Shown here piece by piece: positions 1 through 5,512 of a stretch of DNA of 5,546 nucleotides. This DNA is from Oscillibacter sp. (GTDB lineage: Bacteria; Bacillota; Clostridia; Oscillospirales; Oscillospiraceae). The stretch is taken from contig JAFOCY010000144.1 in the NCBI GenBank assembly GCA_017380995.1, forward strand, positions 1-5,546, in the 5' to 3' direction. Each line of letters starts with the position of its first letter. The stretch's first letter is position 1. The notes below the pieces were generated by a model. The model was not told where the DNA came from. It worked only from the letters and a program-made list of their open reading frames with translations, and did not search any database. The position numbers and the translations under genes were made by a program.

Positions 1-853
1 AGGACCGGGAATCAAAGGGCTTGAGGTCCTCGATGCCCTCGCCAACGCCTGCAAGCTTCACGCTCACGCCCAGCTCCTTGGCGATGGCCACCACGATGCC
101 GCCCTTAGCGGTACCGTCCAGCTTCGTGAGGACGATGCCGGTAAGGCCCGCCGTCTCCTTGAACTGCCGGGCCTGGATGAGGCCGTTCTGGCCGGTGGTG
201 GCGTCCAGCACCAGCAGGGTCTCCCTTGCGGCGCCGGGACACTCCCGGTCGATGATCTTGGAGAGCTTAGAAAGCTCTGCCATGAGGTTTGCCTTGTTGT
301 GCAGGCGTCCTGCGGTGTCGCACAGCACAACATCCACATTCCGGGCCTTGGCGGCCTGGAGGGCGTCAAAGAGCACCGCGCCGGGGTCCGCGCCCTCGTG
401 CTGGCGGATGATCTCGCAGCCGGCACGCTGGGCCCAGATCTCAAGCTGGTCCGCCGCGGCGGCGCGGAAGGTATCGCCGGCGCAGAAGAGGACCCGCTTG
501 CCCTCCTTCTTCAGCTGATAGCCAAGCTTACCGATGGAGGTGGTCTTGCCCACGCCGTTGACGCCGATAAAGAGGATGACGGAGGGCTTGGTAGAAAGGT
601 CCAGCGCGGTATCGCTGACGGCCATCTCCTCCATCAGGACCTCCCGCAGAGCCTGACGGACCTCGTCCTGGCCCCGAAGGCCTTCCTTTTTCACACGCTT
701 GCGCAGCTTCTCCACGGCTTCCACCGCCGTGTCAAGGCCCAGGTCTGCCAGGATAAGGGTCTCCTCCAGCTCCTCGAAAAATTCCTCGTCCGCCTCGGAG
801 AAGGAGGAAAAGAGGTTGGATGTGATCTTTTTCAGTTTATCAAAAAAGCCCAT
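1..853 (-). CDS. ftsY: Signal recognition particle receptor FtsY (3' end cut off by the window edge)
   Basis: SRP-family GTPase that receives SRP-bound ribosomes at the cytoplasmic membrane and passes them to the Sec translocon through a GTP-dependent complex with Ffh. My translation from 853 gives 284 residues before the left edge. The N-terminus (MGFFDKLKKI, then Phe-rich) resembles the amphipathic membrane-targeting helix. The N domain spans about residues 20-85. The G domain shows P-loop GVNGVGKTT (97-105), DTFRAAA (127-133), DTAGR (179-183), DATTGQN (217-223), TKLD (243-246) and GVGEGIEDLKPFD (269-281). Family members end some 10-15 residues after that last motif, so only a short tail is missing. 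There is no long acidic A domain, as expected for a Gram-positive type. The ATG start has AGGAGG (864-859) 5 bases upstream. It lies 139 bases downstream of smc with no clear promoter between them, so co-transcription with smc is likely. The identification is secure. Confidence 0.97.
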   Translation of the reverse strand, partial: MGFFDKLKKITSNLFSSFSEADEEFFEELEETLILADLGLDTAVEAVEKLRKRVKKEGLRGQDEVRQALREVLMEEMAVSDTALDLSTKPSVILFIGVNGVGKTTSIGKLGYQLKKEGKRVLFCAGDTFRAAAADQLEIWAQRAGCEIIRQHEGADPGAVLFDALQAAKARNVDVVLCDTAGRLHNKANLMAELSKLSKIIDRECPGAARETLLVLDATTGQNGLIQARQFKETAGLTGIVLTKLDGTAKGGIVVAIAKELGVSVKLAGVGEGIEDLKPFDSRS

Positions 854-858
854 AAGTG

Positions 859-864
859 CCTCCT
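859..864 (-). promoter_or_regulatory. Ribosome binding site of ftsY
   Basis: A perfect AGGAGG on the minus strand, five bases before the ATG at 853. It fixes the ftsY start. It lies about 10 bases after the last stem-loop of the smc-ftsY gap, so it should be single-stranded and accessible when that loop (875-905) is folded. Confidence 0.85.
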
Positions 865-874
865 ATTTTTGATG

Positions 875-905
875 ATTTTCGCCGCGACATGCGCGTGGCG
901 AAAAT
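875..905. repeat. Inverted repeat / stem-loop just upstream of ftsY
   Basis: Arms ATTTTCGCC (875-883) and GGCGAAAAT (897-905) are perfectly complementary over 9 bp around a 13-base GC-rich interior that can partly pair again. In the minus-strand transcript the stem ends about 10 bases before the ftsY ribosome site. No U-run follows it, so it is not a canonical intrinsic terminator. It could be an mRNA-processing or stability element, or part of a mobile palindromic repeat. The pairing is seen directly; the role is not known. Confidence 0.6.
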
Positions 906-916
906 ACCTTGACCCA

Positions 917-931
917 GCCGCCTTGGGCGGC
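917..931. repeat. Short GC-only inverted repeat in the smc-ftsY gap
   Basis: Arms GCCGCC (917-922) and GGCGGC (926-931) surround a 3-base loop. The stem is short but made wholly of G-C pairs. It is separated by only three bases from the next stem-loop (935-954), so the two could stack as consecutive hairpins in the smc-ftsY mRNA. Function unknown. Confidence 0.45.
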
Positions 932-934
932 GTT

Positions 935-954
935 CACCAGTCCGCAGACTGGTG
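935..954. repeat. Perfect 8-bp stem-loop in the smc-ftsY gap
   Basis: Arms CACCAGTC (935-942) and GACTGGTG (947-954) pair perfectly around a four-base loop. On the plus strand the right arm runs straight into a run of eight Gs (954-961). There is no T-tract on either side, so this is not a standard intrinsic terminator. It is one of four stem-loops filling the gap. Confidence 0.6.
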
Positions 955-966
955 GGGGGGGAATCT

Positions 967-990
967 AAAGGGGGGACCTGTCCCCTCTTT
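967..990. repeat. GGGGACnnGTCCCC-like stem-loop two bases after the smc stop codon
   Basis: Arms at 967-976 and 981-990 give a 10-bp stem with a four-base loop. On the plus strand the only non-Watson-Crick pair is a G-T wobble (971/986). On the minus strand, which is the transcribed one, that pair becomes an A-C mismatch. It starts two bases beyond the smc stop. What follows in the transcript is AGATT and then a C-run rather than a U-run, so efficient termination is doubtful. An mRNA 3'-end stabiliser or a REP-like palindrome are alternatives. Confidence 0.55.
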
Positions 991-992
991 AC

Positions 993-3900
993 TTACTTGA
1001 TCTTTAACTCTTTGGCCATATCATTGAGATTGATGGTCAAAATCTTGGATACACCCTGCTCCTGCATGGTGACGCCGTAGAGGACGTCCGCCTCCTCCAT
1101 GGTGCCCCGACGGTGGGTGATGACGATGAACTGCGTCTTTCCCGCGAGAGTCCGCATATAGCGGGCGTAGCGGGTGACGTTGGCGTCGTCCAGGGCGGCC
1201 TCGATCTCGTCCATCACGCAGAAGGGCGTGGGATGGATCTTCAAAATGGAGAAGTACAGGGCGATGGCCACAAAGGCCTTCTCGCCGCCGGAAAGGAGGG
1301 AGATGGTCTTGAGGGTCTTGCCCGGGGGCTGGGCCTTGATCTCAATGCCGCAGCCTAAGATATCCTTCTCGTCCTCCAGCTCCAGCTTGGCGGTGCCGCC
1401 GCCAAAGAGCTCGGTAAAGGTGGTCTCAAAGCTCTGGGAGAGGAGCTTGAACTGCTCGGCAAAGATCACGGTCATGCGCTCTGTGATCTCGCCGATGATG
1501 CGCTCCAGCTCTCCCTTGGCCTTTTCCACGTCGTTTCGCTGCTCGGAGAGGTAGGTATAGCGGGTGTTCACCCGCTCGAACTCCTCGATGGCGCCGATGT
1601 TGGGGGTGCCCAGGGCGGAAATGGCGCGCTTGAGCTCGCCGATGCGGCGGGTAGCCTTGGAAATGCTCTCCAGCTCCATGCGCTGCTGCTGGGCATCGGA
1701 ATGGCTGAGCTCGTAATGCTCCCAAAGCCGGTCCAAGATCTGCTTTTCCTCCATGGCCCCGGTGGCGATCTTCTGCTCCAGGCGGCTGACGGCGCGCTCC
1801 AGATTCAAGAAGGTCTCGTTCATGTCCTGGCTGGAGCGGGCCGAAGCGGTGCGCTGGGCTTCCAGCTGCAGCTTTTCTTCGTTCAACTTCTGGAGCTCCG
1901 CCCGGTAACCCTGAGACGTCTGGGCCAGGGCCGCCATAGCTTCCCGGAGGCTGTCGATCTCCGTCTTCGCCTCCTCGATCCTGGTGCGGTATCCAAGAAG
2001 CACCGCTTCCTTTTCGCCGCGGTCGCCGGTGAGGTCCCGGGCCAGGGCCCTGAGATCCTCGGCACGGCGGCGGGTGGCCTCCTGCTCGGCGTCGAGACGG
2101 GCGATATCGCTCTTTTTGGCGGTGATGGCCTCCGTCAGCTCATTGGACTTGTTCAAAAGCTCGGACTGACCGCTGAGCAGCTCCTCTGCCCGGGCGCGGT
2201 GCTCCGCTGCCAGGGCTTCCTGCTCCGTAACGCGCTTTTGCGCGTCCTTGGCCCGCTGGGCGTTATCCCGGAGGCGGCCGTCGATGGCGGTCAGCTCCCC
2301 GTCCAGATTCTCCAGCGTCTCCCGAAGGGAGGTCAGGAGAATGTCAAAGTGCTTTTTGGAACCCTCCAGGCGCAGCACCTCGTCCTCGGCCTGGCGGCGC
2401 TGGGCCTCCGCCGTCTCGATCTCATAGCGGACAGCGGCAAGCTCACGCCCGGCCTCTTCCTCCGCAGCTTTTGCCGCATCAAGCGTTTCATGCATCTTCA
2501 CGGCCTTCTTTTTCAGCACCTCCAGCTCGGAGGCGCGGCTCAACACACCTGCGCTCCGGTTGGTGGAACCGCCGGTCATGGAGCCGCCGCGGTTGATGAC
2601 CTGGCCGTCCAGCGTCACGATGCGGAAGGCATTGCGGTACTTGCGGGCCATGGCGATGCCGCAGTCCATATCCTCTGCGATGACGGTGCGGCCCAGCAAA
2701 TTATAGAAGATGTTGGTATATTGGGGGTCGAATTTCACAAGGCGGGACGCAATGCCCACAAAGCCGAATTCCTTCTCGATGCCGTTTTGGTTCAGCTCCT
2801 CGCCCCGGATGGCGGTCAGGGGCAGGAAGGTGGCGCGGCCGCCATCCCGCTGCTTGAGGAAGTTGATGGCGCTTTTGGCGTCCTCCTCCCGGTCCACCAC
2901 GATATTCTGAAGGCCCGCTCCCAGGGCGATCTCGATGGCCAGGGAATACTGGCGCTCCGTTTTCATCAGGCTTGCAACAGGCCCGTGGATGCCCCGCAGG
3001 GACCCTGCGGCCTGGCAGACAAGCTTGACGGCCTTGTTAAAGCCTTCGTAATCCTTTTCCATAGCGGAAAGCAGGTGGATGCGCTGGTCCAGCGCCCCTA
3101 CCTCCACGGTGAGTTTCATGCGCTCATCGGTGGCGGCGGCAGCCTTCTTTTCCCGCTCCGCCATGCGCAGGCTGTAGCCGGCGATGACGTTGGCCGCGGC
3201 AGCGGCCTCCTCCTGGGCAGCCTCTAAAGCGCGGCGGTTCTCCCGGGCCTCGGCGCGACTTTTGGTGAGCTGCTCCTCGGCGGCGGAAAGGTCGCTTTCC
3301 GCCACGGCGCGGCGCTGGGTGATCTGCTGGTCCTCGGCGGCAATGGCCGCGGCCTCCGCCCGGGCGTCTGCCGCGGCGGAAAGGGCCAGGGCCTCCTTGG
3401 CGCGCAGGGCCTCCAGGCCGGACTGGGCGGCGCTTCCTTCTTCAGCAGCGGCGCGGGCCTGGGCCAGCAGCCCTTCCAGCTCCGCCGTAATATCATCCAT
3501 TTCCCGCTCAAGGGCCGTAAGACGCTCCTCCTGCTCCCCGGCCTGGGCCTCAAGGCCCTGGGCACGGTCGTCAGTGTGGGCCAGTTCTTCCTCTGCCCGG
3601 CGGATATTTTCCCCGTTGTGGGCGATGGTAGTCTCCAGGACCGCAACGGCAGCTTCCTGCTCCTTGATCTGGGCTTCCACCTCCGCGGCCTTGGCGCGGA
3701 CGGCCTCGGCCTCCAGGTCCTTCGCCTGCATCCGCTCACCGTAGCGCTCGCTTTCGGCGTAGAGCCGGTCCAGCTCCGCACGGGCCTCGTCCCGCTGGCG
3801 CTGGGCCTCGTGGAACTCCGCCTGGAGCTTGCGCTCCCCGGCCTTCAGGGCGTCCAGATTCTCCAGCCACACGGAGATCTCCAAAAGGCGCAGCTCGTCA

Positions 3901-4559
3901 CGGAGCACCAGGTACTTTTTCGCCTTTTCCGCCTGGTCCCGCAAAGGCTCCACCTGAAGCTCCAGCTCGGCGATCTTATCGTTGATGCGCACCAGGTTTT
4001 CCTCCGTGCGCTGAAGCTTGCGCTCCGACTCCTCCTTGCGGTGGCGGAACTTGGAGATACCGGCCGCCTCCTCGAAGATTTCCCGGCGCTCGCCGCTTTT
4101 GGCGGAGAGGATCTCATCGATCTTACCCTGACCGATGATGGAGTAGCCCTCCTTGCCCATGCCGGTGTCCATAAAGAGCTCCGTCACGTCCCGGAGGCGG
4201 ACAGACTGGCGGTTGATGTAATATTCACTCTCGCCGCTTCGAAGATACCGGCGAGTGACGGAAACTTCGCTTTCCTCCATGGTGGGGAAAATATGCTCCG
4301 TATTGTCCAGCACCAGCGTGACCTGGGCAAAATGCTGCTGAGAGCGCTTGGCGGTACCGCCGAAGATCACGTCCTCCATTTTGCTGCCGCGCAGGCCCTT
4401 GGCGCTCTGCTCGCCCATGACCCAGCGGATGGCGTCGGAAATATTGGATTTACCGGAACCGTTGGGGCCCACGATGGCGGTGATATCCTCGCCAAAGTTC
4501 AGCACCGTTTTATCCGGGAAAGACTTAAAGCCCTGGATCTCCAATGCTTTTAAGTACAC
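993..4559 (-). CDS. smc: Chromosome segregation/condensation ATPase Smc
   Basis: Smc dimer arms work with ScpA and ScpB to compact and help segregate the chromosome by ATP-driven loop handling. From the preferred start the protein is 1188 residues, the usual family length. Visible parts, in order: N-terminal ATPase half with Walker A GPNGSGKS (31-38), Arg-loop in GLRGSKMED (about 55-63) and Q-loop IIGQGKID (Gln about 144); long Glu/Arg/Ala-rich coiled coil (about 165-500); hinge (about 517-665) ending in the glycine-rich GGSMTGGS; return coiled coil (about 680-1010); C-terminal ATPase half with signature LSGGEK (about 1089), Walker B FCVMDE (Glu about 1118), D-loop AALDDANV, and H-loop His about 1149. 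No key residue is missing and no frameshift is seen. The start is GTG at 4559. It gives VYLKALEIQGFKSF, matching the MFLKRLDVIGFKSF type of family N-terminus, and has GAGGTGA five bases upstream. An in-frame GTG at 4568 would add three residues but has no spacer from its ribosome site. It is the first gene of an operon with ftsY. Confidence 0.97.
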   Translation of the reverse strand: MYLKALEIQGFKSFPDKTVLNFGEDITAIVGPNGSGKSNISDAIRWVMGEQSAKGLRGSKMEDVIFGGTAKRSQQHFAQVTLVLDNTEHIFPTMEESEVSVTRRYLRSGESEYYINRQSVRLRDVTELFMDTGMGKEGYSIIGQGKIDEILSAKSGERREIFEEAAGISKFRHRKEESERKLQRTEENLVRINDKIAELELQVEPLRDQAEKAKKYLVLRDELRLLEISVWLENLDALKAGERKLQAEFHEAQRQRDEARAELDRLYAESERYGERMQAKDLEAEAVRAKAAEVEAQIKEQEAAVAVLETTIAHNGENIRRAEEELAHTDDRAQGLEAQAGEQEERLTALEREMDDITAELEGLLAQARAAAEEGSAAQSGLEALRAKEALALSAAADARAEAAAIAAEDQQITQRRAVAESDLSAAEEQLTKSRAEARENRRALEAAQEEAAAAANVIAGYSLRMAEREKKAAAATDERMKLTVEVGALDQRIHLLSAMEKDYEGFNKAVKLVCQAAGSLRGIHGPVASLMKTERQYSLAIEIALGAGLQNIVVDREEDAKSAINFLKQRDGGRATFLPLTAIRGEELNQNGIEKEFGFVGIASRLVKFDPQYTNIFYNLLGRTVIAEDMDCGIAMARKYRNAFRIVTLDGQVINRGGSMTGGSTNRSAGVLSRASELEVLKKKAVKMHETLDAAKAAEEEAGRELAAVRYEIETAEAQRRQAEDEVLRLEGSKKHFDILLTSLRETLENLDGELTAIDGRLRDNAQRAKDAQKRVTEQEALAAEHRARAEELLSGQSELLNKSNELTEAITAKKSDIARLDAEQEATRRRAEDLRALARDLTGDRGEKEAVLLGYRTRIEEAKTEIDSLREAMAALAQTSQGYRAELQKLNEEKLQLEAQRTASARSSQDMNETFLNLERAVSRLEQKIATGAMEEKQILDRLWEHYELSHSDAQQQRMELESISKATRRIGELKRAISALGTPNIGAIEEFERVNTRYTYLSEQRNDVEKAKGELERIIGEITERMTVIFAEQFKLLSQSFETTFTELFGGGTAKLELEDEKDILGCGIEIKAQPPGKTLKTISLLSGGEKAFVAIALYFSILKIHPTPFCVMDEIEAALDDANVTRYARYMRTLAGKTQFIVITHRRGTMEEADVLYGVTMQEQGVSKILTINLNDMAKELKIK

Positions 4560-4564
4560 GTTCC

Positions 4565-4571
4565 TCACCTC
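4565..4571 (-). promoter_or_regulatory. Ribosome binding site of smc (decides the start)
   Basis: GAGGTGA on the minus strand is a seven-base match to the extended anti-Shine-Dalgarno complement. It sits five bases before the GTG at 4559. It overlaps the upstream alternative GTG (4568-4566), which therefore cannot use it. Together with N-terminal family similarity this favours the shorter protein. Confidence 0.7.
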
Positions 4572-4599
4572 TTAACGTTTCACATACTAAATCTAATAT

Positions 4600-4628
4600 A
4601 CTATATCAAAGAAGTGTTTTTATTTCAA
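4600..4628 (-). promoter_or_regulatory. Sigma-A-type promoter of the smc-ftsY operon
   Basis: Minus strand: -35 TTGAAA (4628-4623), 17-base spacer (4622-4606), -10 TATAGT (4605-4600) preceded by TGA, giving an extended -10 (TGnTATAGT). The predicted transcript start is near 4593, leaving a leader of about 34 bases to the smc start. It lies downstream of the terminator of the regulator operon, so smc and ftsY should be an independent transcription unit. The region is strikingly AT-rich compared with the genes around it. Confidence 0.8.
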
Positions 4629-4662
4629 GCGGAAACCATAAATTTAGGCCCCTTTAAATGAC

Positions 4663-4692
4663 AAAAAGGCCCCCTTTGAAAGGGGACCTTTT
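4663..4692 (-). terminator. Intrinsic terminator of the membrane protein-regulator operon
   Basis: In the minus-strand transcript the arm AAAAGGUCCCC pairs with GGGGGCCUUUUU, including one G-U wobble (4686/4670), around an A/U-rich centre. The stem runs directly into a U-tract (4667-4663). It begins eight bases after the regulator stop codon. The A-tract on the other side gives a T-run on the plus strand too, so it could act weakly in both directions; there the wobble becomes a C-A mismatch. No plus-strand gene is seen that would need it. Confidence 0.88.
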
Positions 4693-4700
4693 CATGCATA

Positions 4701-4892
4701 TTATTCCCAGAACAATTCATCCAGCGTCCTGTCCAGCGCCTTGCAGATGGCGATGCACAGCTTAATGGTGGGGTTGTAGTCCCCCTTCTCGATGGCGTTG
4801 ATGGTCTGGCGGGAGACTCCCACAGCCTCGGATAGCTGCTGCTGGCTCATGTCCTTGGCGGCCCGGGCGGCTTTTAAGCGAAGGTTCTTCAT
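4701..4892 (-). CDS. Small Cro/CI-family (XRE) helix-turn-helix transcriptional regulator
   Basis: A 63-residue protein that is almost wholly one HTH_3 DNA-binding domain. Helix 2 is about residues 17-24 (QQQLSEAV), the turn is GVS, and the recognition helix is about 28-37 (RQTINAIEKG), followed by the family-typical DYNPTIKLCIAICKAL and LDELFW ending. There is no sensor or effector domain, so any signal must come through a partner or by simple dimerisation. Its ATG overlaps the stop of the upstream membrane-protein gene as ATGA (4892-4889), and its own Shine-Dalgarno is poor, which indicates translational coupling. Stand-alone regulators of this size paired with a small membrane protein are common in Firmicutes, and many repress their own operon. 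That this one does so is an inference. The target and signal are unknown, and the family assignment is secure. Confidence 0.93.
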   Translation of the reverse strand: MKNLRLKAARAAKDMSQQQLSEAVGVSRQTINAIEKGDYNPTIKLCIAICKALDRTLDELFWE

Positions 4893-5398
4893 TCCGTCTC
4901 ACGCTCCCGCAGCGCATAGTTGATGATGTACACCGCCAGGATCACCAGGCTCATCACGCCCACGATCAAATTCACAGCCCCCGTGGAGAGCTTCCCGTCC
5001 ACCACCACTGTGCCGTGCGCTGCGTTGGCCCAGCCGATGGCCAGATTCATCAGCGCCACCAGAAAACACAGCGTCATCACCTTGCGGGGCTGCTCCTTCA
5101 GGCTCAGGTAGGCGTCGTTGAGGATGCAGGTCACGGCAAACACCGTCAATCCGATGCAAAAACAGATGAGATTGCCCGTCAGGGTATCGCACCACTCCCC
5201 CACCGTCACATCCAAAATGCCGTAGAGGATGACGCTCACGCCCATGGCCTGAAAGCCATACTTATAGGCCTTGCCCCGGGCCAGCTCCTGCCGCTCGTCA
5301 AAGGTCATATCCAGCACCTTTTTCTTAAAAAGCAGGGCTACCACGCCAAGGCCCACAGCCAATCCAAACACCAATCCCATGGCGTATTCCAAGTTCAT
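4889..5398 (-). CDS. Integral membrane protein of unknown function, about five transmembrane segments
   Basis: I do not recognise a named function. The 169-residue protein has hydrophobic segments at about 5-24, 47-66, 74-93, 106-124 and 140-162. Positive clusters KKK (25-27), KEQPRK (101-106) and RER (164-166) fit the cytoplasmic side under the positive-inside rule, giving an outside N-terminus and inside C-terminus. The first cytoplasmic loop carries the most motif-like stretch, MTFDERQELARGKAYKYGF (31-49). I have seen similar FDERQ...RGKAxKYGF stretches in small Firmicute membrane proteins encoded beside XRE regulators, but I give no family name. No catalytic motif, signal peptide cleavage site or binding motif is visible. 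The ATG at 5398 has AGGAGG (5412-5407) eight bases upstream and a near-consensus promoter. The 4-base overlap with the regulator implies a joint role, perhaps membrane sensing or stress response, which is speculation. Confidence 0.88.
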   Translation of the reverse strand: MNLEYAMGLVFGLAVGLGVVALLFKKKVLDMTFDERQELARGKAYKYGFQAMGVSVILYGILDVTVGEWCDTLTGNLICFCIGLTVFAVTCILNDAYLSLKEQPRKVMTLCFLVALMNLAIGWANAAHGTVVVDGKLSTGAVNLIVGVMSLVILAVYIINYALRERETE

Positions 5399-5406
5399 TG
5401 TTTGAT

Positions 5407-5412
5407 CCTCCT
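5407..5412 (-). promoter_or_regulatory. Ribosome binding site of the membrane-protein gene
   Basis: AAGGAGGATC on the minus strand, with the AGGAGG core eight bases before the ATG at 5398. This strong site fixes the start, and probably also supports translation of the coupled regulator gene, whose own site is weak. Confidence 0.85.
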
Positions 5413-5428
5413 TGTTGTTTCTGCTGTC

Positions 5429-5457
5429 ACTCTATCACATCCCTTACAATTTGTCAA
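5429..5457 (-). promoter_or_regulatory. Sigma-A-type promoter of the membrane protein-regulator operon
   Basis: Minus strand: consensus -35 TTGACA (5457-5452), 17-base spacer (5451-5435), -10 TAGAGT (5434-5429) preceded by TGA, again an extended -10. The predicted start is near 5422, leaving a leader of about 24 bases. Two dyads overlap it: ACAAaTTGT (5454-5446), just inside the -35, and an imperfect TGTnA-N5-TnACA (5439-5425) across the -10. Either could be an operator for the XRE regulator of the same operon. Confidence 0.82.
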
Positions 5458-5478
5458 TTATATTTTACTTTTCGTCGC

Positions 5479-5512
5479 AAAAATTTTCCGGCAGGCTCAA
5501 TGCTCTGCCGGA
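5479..5512 (-). terminator. Possible intrinsic terminator of a gene beyond the right edge
   Basis: Arms TCCGGCAG (5487-5494 on the plus strand) and CTGCCGGA (5505-5512) form a perfect 8-bp stem, extendable by two pairs with a one-base bulge. In the minus-strand transcript the stem is followed by AAA and then five Us (5483-5479). The As between stem and U-run weaken the call. It lies upstream of the next promoter, where a terminator for an upstream gene would be expected. The bases from 5513 to 5546 hold no recognisable gene start. Confidence 0.5.

Noticed and set aside
21..518. Plus-strand frame and the minus-strand frame at 64-444 overlapping ftsY
   Set aside because: Both are out-of-frame translations of ftsY with Ser/Arg/Pro-rich content typical of shadow frames in GC-rich DNA.
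967..990. Stem-loop after smc as an intrinsic terminator
   Set aside because: No U-run follows in the transcribed direction, one stem pair is a mismatch on that strand, and ftsY downstream has no clear promoter of its own.
299..1000. Plus-strand open frame across ftsY and the smc-ftsY gap
   Set aside because: It is antisense to conserved FtsY GTPase motifs and then runs through the stem-loop region; no family resemblance.
1701..3227. Long open frame on the plus strand (about 508 codons) opposite smc
   Set aside because: It is the antisense shadow of the GC-rich smc coiled coils and hinge; the translation is Leu/Gly/Ala-rich low-complexity sequence without domain motifs, while the minus strand is unmistakably Smc.
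3224..3781. Out-of-frame open frames on both strands within the smc coiled coil (also 3184-3744, 3845-4117, 1426-1725)
   Set aside because: Arg/Pro/Ser- or Ala/Ser-rich shadows of the repetitive Glu/Ala/Arg coding sequence; no start signals or motifs.
3576..4553. Plus-strand open frame opposite the smc N-terminal half
   Set aside because: Antisense shadow created by codon bias; no recognisable protein, no good ribosome site, and full overlap with highly conserved ATPase coding sequence.
4580..4585. ATG-TGA start-stop pair in the smc leader as a regulatory mini-ORF
   Set aside because: There is no ribosome site before it and a single such pair is expected by chance in AT-rich sequence.
4569..4700. 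Riboswitch or small RNA in the smc upstream region
   Set aside because: The leader after the predicted transcript start is only about 34 bases, and the rest is explained by the terminator and promoter.
4899..5195. Out-of-frame minus-strand frame and plus-strand frame (4920-5111) in the membrane-protein gene
   Set aside because: They overlap a gene with clear transmembrane pattern, promoter, ribosome site and coupled neighbour; the alternatives lack all of these.
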